Positions 45,034 through 52,916 of a stretch of DNA of 64,000 nucleotides are shown here, one piece after another. The position numbers were made by a program, and so were the translations under genes. Below the pieces are notes generated by a model. It did not search any database. It was given only the letters and a program-made list of their open reading frames with translations, and had not been told where the DNA came from. This stretch comes from Natronocella acetinitrilica (GTDB lineage Bacteria; Pseudomonadota; Gammaproteobacteria; Nitrococcales; Aquisalimonadaceae), in the NCBI RefSeq assembly GCF_024170285.1, contig NZ_JALJXV010000002.1, positions 434,001 through 498,000 of the forward strand, in the 5' to 3' direction. Positions within the stretch are counted from its first letter, which is position 1. The number at the start of each line of letters is the position of its first letter.

Positions 45034-45900
45034 CTATTTCCTAATCGGTAGCCACGGCGTGCCATCCGAGTTGGTCACACCCGGAACGTGCCCGTGTGGT
45101 TGCTGAGCCCGGGGGTCTGGATGCGATGCAGGCCTGTGCGGTCCGTCGATGCGGACTCCTGTAGGATTCCCTGCCGCATCCCTCGCTTGGATAAAGCGGC
45201 CGTCCGGCGAGCCGGTTATCCTCCCACCAGGAGGAGTGGGTATCGCGTTCCCCTTCGAGTCAACATAGATGGGGCCGCGCTCTGGAACAGTATTAGGGTT
45301 ACCTCTCGCTCTGGGAGCAGTCAGTGTCCTTGCTCCCCGCACCCCATCCGCCACAGCCCTGCCGGCCCGGGCGGGTCTGGCGATGAGGTTGACACCGGCG
45401 GCAGCGGCGGCTCTCGTGGCTCCGCTGCCCTGGTACGCCTGATAGGCATCATAGGCCGCAAGTCCGTATCCCGCGACCTTCACCGCACCCCAGACCAGCG
45501 CCGGGATGGGGATATTGCCGTCAGGGTCCACGTAAGTGTAGGGGTTGTTGGCACCGTAGGCGTAGCGGTTGAAGCTGTGGATGTTGCTGTCGTGGAAGTC
45601 CACTGGATCAAGCGCGAGAAAGCGCCCGATAGCCGCGCTGTACCAGCGCGCCTGCAGGTAGGTGAGCGCGGTGTCTTCATCGCGCTCGGCGCCGGTGTAC
45701 CAGCGGCGGTTGTCGTGGGACTGCAGCGTCACGCCCCAGGCGTCGTAGTCCTGGGTCCAGAGCACGTCGCCCGCCTCGTCGGTGGCGGCCACCGGCGAGC
45801 CCAGCGCGTCGTTGTGGTAGTAGGTGACGGTCTCCGTGGCGCCGAGGGCGTGGGTAGTGCCGAGCAGCACCGCCAGCAGCAGGGTGGTGATGGTTCGCAT
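45034..45900 (-). CDS. secreted Rhs core protein with toxin end (cassette 2)
   Basis: A 288-residue protein whose first roughly 185 residues are nearly identical to the cassette-1 protein: Sec signal MRTITTLLLAVLLGTTHAL, then the RHS core (YYHNDALGSPVAATDEAG, YLQARWYSAAIGRFLALDP, NPYTYVDPDGN). After VADGVRGARTL it diverges into a toxin end with PPGGRITGSPDGRFIQARD, GVRIDGPH and PHGHVPGVTNSDGTPWLPI. This resembles polymorphic toxin type 24 (recalled, not verified). GGAGGAACGTACA lies before the ATG. It stands behind a duplicated shell tip instead of a full shell. Confidence 0.85.
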   Translation of the reverse strand: MRTITTLLLAVLLGTTHALGATETVTYYHNDALGSPVAATDEAGDVLWTQDYDAWGVTLQSHDNRRWYTGAERDEDTALTYLQARWYSAAIGRFLALDPVDFHDSNIHSFNRYAYGANNPYTYVDPDGNIPIPALVWGAVKVAGYGLAAYDAYQAYQGSGATRAAAAAGVNLIARPARAGRAVADGVRGARTLTAPRARGNPNTVPERGPIYVDSKGNAIPTPPGGRITGSPDGRFIQARDAAGNPTGVRIDGPHRPASHPDPRAQQPHGHVPGVTNSDGTPWLPIRK

Positions 45901-46380
45901 TGTACGTTCCTCCGTGAACGGGGCGTCAGTCGGCGAGGCCAACCTCGGTGGTGGCGTCCTCGATGCGGGTCACCGGCTGGGTGCCGATGTGCACGTACTC
46001 CCGAAAGCCACCACCCAGGTCGTACTCGCCGAGCAGCAGGCCGCTGTCGGCGTAGACGCGGTCGGTGCTCTGCCCGGCGCGGGTGCTGCGCACCAGCAGG
46101 CCGGCGCCGTCGTAGAGGTAGCTGATAACCTGCGCGCCGGTGTCGGCGCTCACGAGGTTGCCGGCGCCGTCATAGGCGTAGAGGGCCTGGCCGTCGGCCG
46201 TGGCGTTGCCCCGGGCGTCGTAGTTGAAGGCATGGAAGGTGTCGGGGAAGGTGCGGATGGCGAGCCTGTTGTTGGAGTACATGTACTCCTGGGTGTCGCC
46301 ATTGATCTGCCGCAGGGTGATGTTGCCACGGTGGTCGTAGGCGATGCTATCGCTGCCCCACACGCCCTGGGCGCTGGTCA
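45343..46380 (-). repeat. 1.04-kb direct repeat, copy B (Rhs tip + core)
   Basis: Matches 48249-49286 at a constant offset of 2906 bp. It looks near-identical over the core and tip and drifts in the linker (45343-45480), where toxin ends diverge. It is a ready substrate for homologous recombination that could place toxin 2 behind the full shell. Confidence 0.88.
45926..46380 (-). pseudogene. orphan Rhs shell tip (cassette 2)
   Basis: About 150 codons essentially identical to the C-terminus of the 1166-aa shell protein, from TSAQGVWGSDSIAYDHRG to the terminal TTEVGLAD. The block starts abruptly at 46380 with no shell N-terminus or signal peptide. It forms part of the 1.04-kb direct repeat (45343-46380 with 48249-49286). 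A short internal Met could start translation, but there is no secretion signal. Confidence 0.85.
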
Positions 46381-46413
46381 TAGCGATACCTGCCAGGGGA
46401 TTCAGAAGGCGTT

Positions 46414-46722
46414 TTAAGCCTGCGGTGTTGCCGTCCAGTGAGCAACTTCATATCGAGTCCCTCCAGATTCCTCCCTGGTGACGTCGAACAGGAACACCTT
46501 GCCCAGATCGTCAGCACCTCCAAGCACCGTATCCCCATCCCAGTCGAGCAGAGAGGTATGACACCGGAGAAGCTCTCGCCCGGTCAACTTTATCCCACCG
46601 ACCTGCAACCAATGGCAGAGAAATACCGCGAATAGCTCATGCTCCGACTGATGGAAGAAACGCGTAACTTCCTCGGAAAACCGGCTTATGTCTCTCGTTT
46701 TGACTTCTTCCAAAGCAGACAC
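46414..46722 (-). CDS. hypothetical protein, candidate orphan immunity protein
   Basis: A 102-residue acidic protein (FSEEVTRFFHQSEHELFAVF, then LTGRELLRCHTSLLDWDGD). Size, charge and place, just ahead of an orphan shell tip and after a region of unclassifiable frames, fit an immunity gene whose toxin has been deleted. Family not recognised. Confidence 0.55.
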   Translation of the reverse strand: MSALEEVKTRDISRFSEEVTRFFHQSEHELFAVFLCHWLQVGGIKLTGRELLRCHTSLLDWDGDTVLGGADDLGKVFLFDVTREESGGTRYEVAHWTATPQA

Positions 46723-46740
46723 TAACCGGAGTTGCTCAAA

Positions 46741-46935
46741 CTAACCTTGGAGTCTCTGCTCATAATCTGCGGAATCTTCCAAAGAAAGCAGGCGAGACTC
46801 AATATCGAGCCCGAGGCCCACCACGCTCCGCAGGCCCTCAACGAAGGCGGGAAGCGCCTGCTTTCGCTGATTCCGACGCTTTGCAAGCTGAAGCCTGCTG
46901 TCTGGCCCGCGCATTGCCCTACGGCCTCTCATCAA
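46741..46935 (-). CDS. doubtful small ORF (possible toxin or immunity remnant)
   Basis: A 64-residue frame rich in Arg at the start and acidic at the end (GLDIESRLLSLEDSADYEQR), ending 18 bp before the 102-aa gene. It has no family match and a poor start context. It may be the tail of a deleted toxin or immunity gene. Confidence 0.25.
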   Translation of the reverse strand: MMRGRRAMRGPDSRLQLAKRRNQRKQALPAFVEGLRSVVGLGLDIESRLLSLEDSADYEQRLQG

Positions 46936-47406
46936 TGCGAGTCTTATCGTTCCTTAAACGAGGGCGACCAGCCGGGTCCGTCTGCCCACCTGGTTTCGAC
47001 CTACATGCCTCCCAGTGAGGGCCATGATTCCGGTCCTGAAGCTGATGCTGCACGTGCCTTCTTCCGCTGGGCGTGTCGTATTCCAACTGCCTGCCAGCAG
47101 GTCGATTCCCAGGTCCTCGCGGGCTGCTCTGAGAAAAAGGCTGGCAAAATATACTCTCGCCGCCGGACATATTTTCAAAAAGAAACTTAATATTAGCGCT
47201 TCTTAACTCGAAGAAGATCGCTTCAGAGAGATAACCGTTGTGCAGACCATAAACAACACCATATTTAATGATCTCTACGTCCTTTTTAATTCAGAATATC
47301 TTTTTCATCAGCAGACTTCCAAAAATTGACTGTTAGAATTAAAACAACCAATCATCTAGCGCAAAAAAATAATCATAAATATCACATAAGAAATACGCCC
47401 ACTTAA
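46936..47406. other. intergenic region with no supported gene
   Basis: The part from 47206 to 47406 is strikingly AT-rich for this genome. The part from 46936 to 47206 has only short unconvincing frames. It may contain decayed toxin/immunity sequence and the terminator of the main Rhs operon, but neither could be identified. Confidence 0.4.
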
Positions 47407-47919
47407 TTAAAACTTCAAGTCAAATACGAGTGGAACATCATCAGAATCCTGCATGTGCCCTGTCTCCAAACACAAATATCTAAAACCCCAATTGCCAGGC
47501 AGGGACAGAAGGGAGATAAGATCGTTCACGGTTCCATACGTGTAACGAACCCTATCCCCACGTGACCATTCACCGGCGAAGAATATGGCTAACTTATCGC
47601 ATTCTACAGAGCAAACTGACACCACTTCCGTTAGAAAATCGAAAAACTTTGGACGCACACCTTTCACCTCAAAGTCTATTAGCTCGTTATGTATATCGAA
47701 GGCGAGTGCAACCGTTCCTTTTCTCGGCGCTTGCAGAAATAAAACTTTGTCCCACCCTTCAATTCTGCTAACACCACTCAAGCCAGCCACCACATCAGGT
47801 TCCGCATAGACTATACCGTCCAGTAAGCCGTATCCGAAGCTGGTTGCTACCTTTAAAGCAGCAGGGAAAATATCTGCATTCTTTTGAGAACAGTAGCCAA
47901 GGCCAATCGTGGTACTCAT
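47407..47919 (-). CDS. probable immunity protein for the cassette-1 toxin
   Basis: A 170-residue protein (MSTTIGLGYCSQKNADIFPA, later LAIFFAGEWSRGDRVRYTYG). Its ATG overlaps the stop of the cassette-1 toxin gene (ATGA), which is standard for toxin-immunity pairs. Base composition is AT-richer than neighbours, as expected for an exchanged immunity gene. Family not recognised. Confidence 0.75.
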   Translation of the reverse strand: MSTTIGLGYCSQKNADIFPAALKVATSFGYGLLDGIVYAEPDVVAGLSGVSRIEGWDKVLFLQAPRKGTVALAFDIHNELIDFEVKGVRPKFFDFLTEVVSVCSVECDKLAIFFAGEWSRGDRVRYTYGTVNDLISLLSLPGNWGFRYLCLETGHMQDSDDVPLVFDLKF

Positions 47920-48806
47920 TCTTTCCTCATGGACCTTGTTCGAAGTGTGCTCGTGCCTTGCCCAGTTTGCGCCTTATAGAGTTCGCGAATATCTCTCCGT
48001 GTGACAGGTCTGTCAGCACCTTTCCCAGCAAACACTCTTCCACCGGGCGTAACTCTTCTAATATTCTGAGGGGTGGCCGTAGCGCCAGAGTAGCCATGGC
48101 CACTGGACCGCAGACGGAATAAATCTCGACCACCACGTTGCACTGTTGGATTTCCGGCTTGAGTAGCCGCGTCTACCTGTCCCTGCATGGTCCGCTCGCC
48201 GAGTCGAGGCCTGTGTCCTCGCCCCTCCAGGCCTATCGTTCTCCTCGCCCCATCCGCCACAGCCCTGCCGGCCCGGGCGGGTCTGCCAATGAGGTTGATC
48301 CCGGCGGCAGCGGCGGCTCCCGTGGCTCCACTGCCTTGGTACGCCTGATACGCATCATAGGCCGCAAGTCCGTATCCCGCGACCTTCACCGCACCCCAGA
48401 CCAGCGCCGGGATGGGGATATTGCCGTCAGGGTCCACGTAAGTGTAGGGGTTGTTGGCACCGTAGGCGTAGCGGTTGAAGCTGTGGATGTTGCTGTCGTG
48501 GAAGTCCACTGGATCAAGCGCGAGAAAGCGCCCGATAGCCGCGCTGTACCAGCGCGCCTGCAGGTAGGTGAGCGCGGTGTCTTCATCGCGCTCGGCGCCG
48601 GTGTACCAGCGGCGGTTGTCGTGGGACTGCAGCGTCACGCCCCAGGCGTCGTAGTCCTGGGTCCAGAGCACGTCGCCCGCCTCGTCGGTGGCGGCCACCG
48701 GCGAGCCCAGCGCGTCGTTGTGGTAGTAGGTGACGGTCTCCGTGGCGCCGAGGGCGTGGGTAGTGCCGAGCAGCACCGCCAGCAGCAGGGTGGTGATGGT
48801 TCGCAT
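47916..48806 (-). CDS. secreted Rhs core protein with toxin end (cassette 1)
   Basis: A 296-residue protein with its own Sec signal (MRTITTLLLAVLLGTTHALG), followed by the RHS core: YYHNDALGSPV, YDAWG, YLQARWYSAAIGRFLALDP and NPYTYVDPDGN. A hydrophobic stretch (IPALVWGAVKVAGYGLAAYD) and a Gly/Ala linker come next. The variable end has RGGRDLFRLRSSGHGYSG, then TPQNIRRVTPGGRVFAGKG and RPVTRRDIRELYKAQTG. The toxin family is unknown to me. It starts 25 bp after the shell stop behind a perfect GGAGGAACGTACA ribosome-binding site. In ordinary Rhs proteins this segment is continuous with the shell. Confidence 0.88.
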   Translation of the reverse strand: MRTITTLLLAVLLGTTHALGATETVTYYHNDALGSPVAATDEAGDVLWTQDYDAWGVTLQSHDNRRWYTGAERDEDTALTYLQARWYSAAIGRFLALDPVDFHDSNIHSFNRYAYGANNPYTYVDPDGNIPIPALVWGAVKVAGYGLAAYDAYQAYQGSGATGAAAAAGINLIGRPARAGRAVADGARRTIGLEGRGHRPRLGERTMQGQVDAATQAGNPTVQRGGRDLFRLRSSGHGYSGATATPQNIRRVTPGGRVFAGKGADRPVTRRDIRELYKAQTGQGTSTLRTRSMRKE

Positions 48807-49286
48807 TGTACGTTCCTCCGTGAACGGGGCGTCAGTCGGCGAGGCCAACCTCGGTGGTGGCGTCCTCGATGCGGGTCACCGGCTGGGTGCCGATGTGCAC
48901 GTACTCCCGAAAGCCACCACCCAGGTCGTACTCGCCGAGCAGCAGGCCGCTGTCGGCGTAGACGCGGTCGGTGCTCTGCCCGGCGCGGGTGCTGCGCACC
49001 AGCAGGCCGGCGCCGTCGTAGAGGTAGCTGATAACCTGCGCGCCGGTGTCGGCGCTCACGAGGTTGCCGGCGCCGTCATAGGCGTAGAGGGCCTGGCCGT
49101 CGGCCGTGGCGTTGCCCCGGGCGTCGTAGTTGAAGGCATGGAAGGTGTCGGGGAAGGTGCGGATGGCGAGCCTGTTGTTGGAGTACATGTACTCCTGGGT
49201 GTCGCCATTGATCTGCCGCAGGGTGATGTTGCCACGGTGGTCGTAGGCGATGCTATCGCTGCCCCACACGCCCTGGGCGCTGGTCA
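48249..49286 (-). repeat. 1.04-kb direct repeat, copy A (Rhs tip + core of the main locus)
   Basis: The shell 3' end, the intergenic ribosome-binding site, and the core part of the cassette-1 protein. Partner of 45343-46380. Shorter partial copies exist at 42783-43245 and 44016-44087. Confidence 0.88.
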
Positions 49287-52200
49287 GGCGGTTGACGCCG
49301 TCGTAGGCCATGGCGCGATTACGCTGACTATCCAGCCCATCGGTGATGCCGGTGACGTTCAGGCCATTGTCGTACTGGTAGCCGAGGTCTGCCGCCACTC
49401 CGCCCGGGGCCGTGGCCTGAATGCTTGAGAGGCGCTGGCGGTTGTCCAGCGTGGTGGTGGCCTGGGCGCCGTTGGCAAGCGTCAGTTGGCTGACGAGCCC
49501 CGTGGGGTGGTGCGCGGCGGCGGTGACGTAGGGCAGGGCCTGGGTTTCCCGGCCCAGCGCATTGGGGGCGAAGTCCACCATGCGCCCGCTGGGGTAGGTG
49601 ATTGCGGCGATATGGTCGAGGTTGTCGATGAGGTAGGCGACCGTGTAGGCGCGGCCATCCACCTGCAGGGTTTCCTCCACGAGATTGTCGGCGGCGTCGT
49701 AGGTGTAGTCTCGTGCAACATCGCCATGCATCAACGTCACCAGATTATCGTTGGCGTCGTAGGCCTTGCTGGTGGTGGGGGTGGCATCGGAATACGACAT
49801 CTCCACGGGGCGATCCCGGCCGTCGTAGGAGAAGCTCTCCACAACGCCGTTGCTGCCAATCTGCCGCGACGTGAGGTTGCCCACGGCATCGTAGCCGAGC
49901 ACGGTGTCGCCGGTCTCGGGGTGGAACTCTTCGACGAGAAAGCCGCGGCTGTCGTAATCGTAACTGCGGGTGAGGCCCGTACCGCCCTGTTGCCCCTGGA
50001 AGACGCTGACTGGTCGGCCAACAGCGTCCCGATCGATGATTGTCGCGATGCCTTCGGGCGACTCAATGTAGTGAATCAAGGGTTGTTCGTCGAAGCTGCC
50101 GTAGATGGCTTGTAGGAAATAGGTTTGCTGCAAGTTCTCGTCGATTTCGACTCGTTCGTAGGCGAGTGGGTACTGATACACCCGGAACGAGCCATCGGCA
50201 TGGGTCACCTGTGTCAGCCGGTCGAACACATCGAACGCGTAAGTGGTGCCCGACGAGCTATTGGGGTACGACTCGAAGGTGACGCGATTGCGCGCATCGA
50301 AAGTTCGCGTGATCTCCACCGAGTCACTGGTGCTGATGTCCTGCGTCGTCTCCGTGACAACTCGCCGCAGGCCGTCCCATTCCTGCGTCTCGCTCAGAGA
50401 GCCTCTGGTCAGTGTCTTCCCTGTCGGCCCGTAGTTGATGGATACCGGGGCGCCGACGGGGTAGGTGATGCCGGTGAGCCGATTGAGCCCATCCCAAGTA
50501 AAGGTGCGGGTGTTGCCGCGGCCGTCGGTTTCACTGGCGATGGTGCCCGTGGGGTTGACGGTTCGGGAGATGGTGATGCCTTCCGGGTGCTGTTCCGACT
50601 GCGCCACCCCCCTGAAGTAGTTACTGAACGTTGTCGTGTTGTTGTTGGCATCCGTCTGTGTGGCGACATCGCCGTCGGCGGTGAAGGTGTACGTGGTCTC
50701 GACGCCGTAAACACTCTCCGAGATCATGTTCCCGGCGTTATCGAATGATCGGTTGATGGTCCAGGCGTCCTCATTCGGACCAATCACCGTCTCGGATGTC
50801 ACCAGGTCGAGCATCCATGTCTGCGTATTCGACTCGTAGGTGTAGAGGGTGGTCCGCTCTGGATACTCCACCAGGGTGCCGGTCTCAGTGACCGTCTGCG
50901 GCACCAATGAACTGAGGTAATCGTCGTAACTGGTCGTCACGCCGACCCAGCCGTCGTCATCGTTTCGGAAATGCGAGCTTTGGACAAGCAGAGGCGCAAG
51001 GGTATGCGGGTCGATCTTCTGGGTGTCCCGGCCATGCCAATAGTTTTCATTTGAAATCTGAAAACCGGTCCAGGTGTTCTCGATCTGCTCGATAAGCACG
51101 CCGTTTTCATCCAGTACCTGCTCGAAATCCCGCAACCCGATCCGCCACACCGAGCCGGCGCTGACGCTGTTGTATCCGTAGTGGTAGTAGATGCGCGTCT
51201 CGTAGGGGCCCTCGACGGTGGTTTCGTCATAGGCAGAGGAAGACGCGTAGGCCGGCACATAGGCGTAGCTCCACTGGTCAGTGGGCACATCCCGCCCACT
51301 CTGCTCCTTCTGCGAGACTACGGTGGTGATGCTGTCGGGATTACCGGCCTCGAACTGCACGTCGTCATACCCATAGCTGACTTCGCCACCCCAGGGGTAG
51401 GTCATGCGCTGTAGTGCAAACGAGCCGGCAGAGCCGTCGGTGATGAGTCCGTAGTAGTCGAATTCCCAGCTTGTACCGTCAGGGCGAATGACGCTGGTGA
51501 GCTGCTGGTACGGCACCAGGGTTTCGGATATCTGGGTGTAGTCGTACGTCCAGGTTTGTCCGTGCGCTGAGATCGATGCCAGGCGAACCGTATCCTCATC
51601 TTCGTCGGTGTAGCTGTAGGTGACGACGCGGCCGTCGCTGGTCTGCAGTTCATCAATGATGATGTAACCGGATGTCGTCTGCGAGTAGGCGATCTCCATC
51701 CAGTTGCCGTTCGGGTCCTCGATTCTGGTTGGATAGAAATGCGTTTCGTCGACCACGCTCTTCCGAAAATCCATGCGATAGCGCATCCCATCCCGCGAGA
51801 CGACGGTGATGACCTCGCCGGTGCTGTTGCAGTCGGCCCGCCACATGCTCTTGGTCACCAGGTAAAGATCCTCTAGCTCGGGGACGGCCAGAACCAGTAG
51901 GTGGCGTTCACCGCTCGGCAGCTCCAGCATGGGGTTGTCCTTCACGCTGATGGCGTACTGCTGTTGAACACAGACCTTGGAGCTATGCAGGTTGCCGACA
52001 ACGATTCGCCCGAAGTGCATCGTCCAGCCGGTGCCGTAGGGTGAATATGGCGGCAGCGAACCCTGAACGTGCGTATACGTACGCTTGATCTCGATATCGA
52101 AGCCACCATTGCCGGGAATGACGAGATCGGTGAAGGACAGTTGCAGGCTCCCCGAGAAGGGGTCTATCTGTTCGTTGAAGCTGTCGTTCCGGGTATCCCG

Positions 52201-52332
52201 ATGGGGGTTCAGGCCGGGCTCTTCATAGTAGTCTCGGATTGATGCCGAAGGCAGCGGGTCGTCGCTGTCATCCGCGGCAACGTGGACGGGGAGAGCCAGA
52301 AGGCACAGGGCAAGGGCATGGCGCATGCGCAT
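48832..52332 (-). CDS. Rhs/YD-repeat shell protein with Sec signal, ending before the RHS core
   Basis: A 1166-residue exported protein. The signal peptide MRMRHALALCLLALPVHVAA is followed by an N-terminal region with DPFSGSLQLSFTDLVIPGN (spiral-cap start), then many YD repeats (YDSRG, YDAVG, YDGRD, YDHRG, YDARG, YDGAG). It ends FREYVHIGTQPVTRIEDATT and EVGLAD, exactly where one-piece Rhs proteins go on to YYHxDxLGSP. There is no PAAR or VgrG-adaptor domain, so type VI delivery is not indicated. GGAGGAATCTACA precedes the ATG at 52332. It probably encloses or presents the separately secreted core/toxin (inference). Confidence 0.88.
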   Translation of the reverse strand: MRMRHALALCLLALPVHVAADDSDDPLPSASIRDYYEEPGLNPHRDTRNDSFNEQIDPFSGSLQLSFTDLVIPGNGGFDIEIKRTYTHVQGSLPPYSPYGTGWTMHFGRIVVGNLHSSKVCVQQQYAISVKDNPMLELPSGERHLLVLAVPELEDLYLVTKSMWRADCNSTGEVITVVSRDGMRYRMDFRKSVVDETHFYPTRIEDPNGNWMEIAYSQTTSGYIIIDELQTSDGRVVTYSYTDEDEDTVRLASISAHGQTWTYDYTQISETLVPYQQLTSVIRPDGTSWEFDYYGLITDGSAGSFALQRMTYPWGGEVSYGYDDVQFEAGNPDSITTVVSQKEQSGRDVPTDQWSYAYVPAYASSSAYDETTVEGPYETRIYYHYGYNSVSAGSVWRIGLRDFEQVLDENGVLIEQIENTWTGFQISNENYWHGRDTQKIDPHTLAPLLVQSSHFRNDDDGWVGVTTSYDDYLSSLVPQTVTETGTLVEYPERTTLYTYESNTQTWMLDLVTSETVIGPNEDAWTINRSFDNAGNMISESVYGVETTYTFTADGDVATQTDANNNTTTFSNYFRGVAQSEQHPEGITISRTVNPTGTIASETDGRGNTRTFTWDGLNRLTGITYPVGAPVSINYGPTGKTLTRGSLSETQEWDGLRRVVTETTQDISTSDSVEITRTFDARNRVTFESYPNSSSGTTYAFDVFDRLTQVTHADGSFRVYQYPLAYERVEIDENLQQTYFLQAIYGSFDEQPLIHYIESPEGIATIIDRDAVGRPVSVFQGQQGGTGLTRSYDYDSRGFLVEEFHPETGDTVLGYDAVGNLTSRQIGSNGVVESFSYDGRDRPVEMSYSDATPTTSKAYDANDNLVTLMHGDVARDYTYDAADNLVEETLQVDGRAYTVAYLIDNLDHIAAITYPSGRMVDFAPNALGRETQALPYVTAAAHHPTGLVSQLTLANGAQATTTLDNRQRLSSIQATAPGGVAADLGYQYDNGLNVTGITDGLDSQRNRAMAYDGVNRLTSAQGVWGSDSIAYDHRGNITLRQINGDTQEYMYSNNRLAIRTFPDTFHAFNYDARGNATADGQALYAYDGAGNLVSADTGAQVISYLYDGAGLLVRSTRAGQSTDRVYADSGLLLGEYDLGGGFREYVHIGTQPVTRIEDATTEVGLAD

Positions 52333-52419
52333 TGTAGATTCCTCCATGAATTTACAAGATTCATCGGAATGTCAGAGCGAAGCAGGGCGATACCGGAGCA
52401 GGCGCTGCCAACGCTTGCT

Positions 52420-52683
52420 CTAGCGTCGCGGCAGGTCTCTCGGGGTCAGCGGCCGTGGAGCCCGCTCCAGCGACTGCCTGACATTGGGGGTGCGTGGGGC
52501 GGTTACGACCCCTCCCTCGGATGGGCGTGCCCGTTCATGCGGAACAAAGTCCGCCTGGCCGGAGCGATTGTTCGGGTTACTTCCGGCGTCGGGAGCAATC
52601 TCAACAGACTGAGAAGCGAGCGCTGCCGGCAGAAAGCCAGCAGTTATGGCGGCGCAAAGCCACAGCGTGCGGGGGGTCTTCAT
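52420..52683 (-). CDS. small secreted protein at the head of the Rhs operon
   Basis: An 87-residue protein with a clear signal peptide (PRTLWLCAAITAGFLPAALA|SQ) and a polar Pro/Arg-rich mature part (VEIAPDAGSNPNNRSGQ to RPLTPRDLPRR). The ATG at 52683 has a near-perfect AAGGAGGTGGACC ribosome-binding site. It is 87 bp upstream of the shell gene and downstream of the CRP-like site, so it is probably the first gene of the transcript. No family recognised. It may be an assembly factor for the split Rhs (inference). Confidence 0.7.
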   Translation of the reverse strand: MKTPRTLWLCAAITAGFLPAALASQSVEIAPDAGSNPNNRSGQADFVPHERARPSEGGVVTAPRTPNVRQSLERAPRPLTPRDLPRR

Positions 52684-52814
52684 GGTCCACCTCCTTGTGT
52701 GGGGCCAGTCGTTTCCGGCCCAATTCCAGTGAGTGCTATCCGATAGCGCAACTGGATTCCTACTAAATCGTTTAGACCGAAGACGGCCTGTTGTCTCTAT
52801 TACTTCGGTGCAAT

Positions 52815-52832
52815 TTGTGAATTGCGTCACAA
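52815..52832. promoter_or_regulatory. CRP/Vfr-like binding site
   Basis: TTGTGA-ATTGCG-TCACAA: perfect inverted arms matching the TGTGA-N6-TCACA consensus of CRP-family regulators. It is 132 bp upstream of the 87-aa gene that heads the Rhs operon and downstream of the RND pump gene, which is transcribed away from it. It therefore most likely controls the Rhs operon. Confidence 0.6.
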
Positions 52833-52916
52833 AAAAAGTCGACGCGGCACCATCGAGATGCGCGGCGCTGGCTCGTGTCCCGCAACAGAAATGCAGCGAA
52901 CTTCTGCTTCGGGACG

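Noticed and set aside
47206-47406. AT-rich stretch as an attachment site or origin
   Set aside because: No integrase, direct att-like repeat, tRNA end or DnaA-box cluster is visible; it is simply low-GC flank of the immunity gene.
48832-52332. Rhs locus as a type VI secretion effector
   Set aside because: There is a Sec signal peptide, no PAAR or VgrG-interaction domain, and no type VI gene in the window.
52815-52840. The TTGTGA/TCACAA hairpin next to seven A residues as a terminator
   Set aside because: For the minus-strand RND gene it lies upstream of the gene's 3' end orientation and the A run is on the wrong side for plus-strand termination; a CRP-like site fits better.
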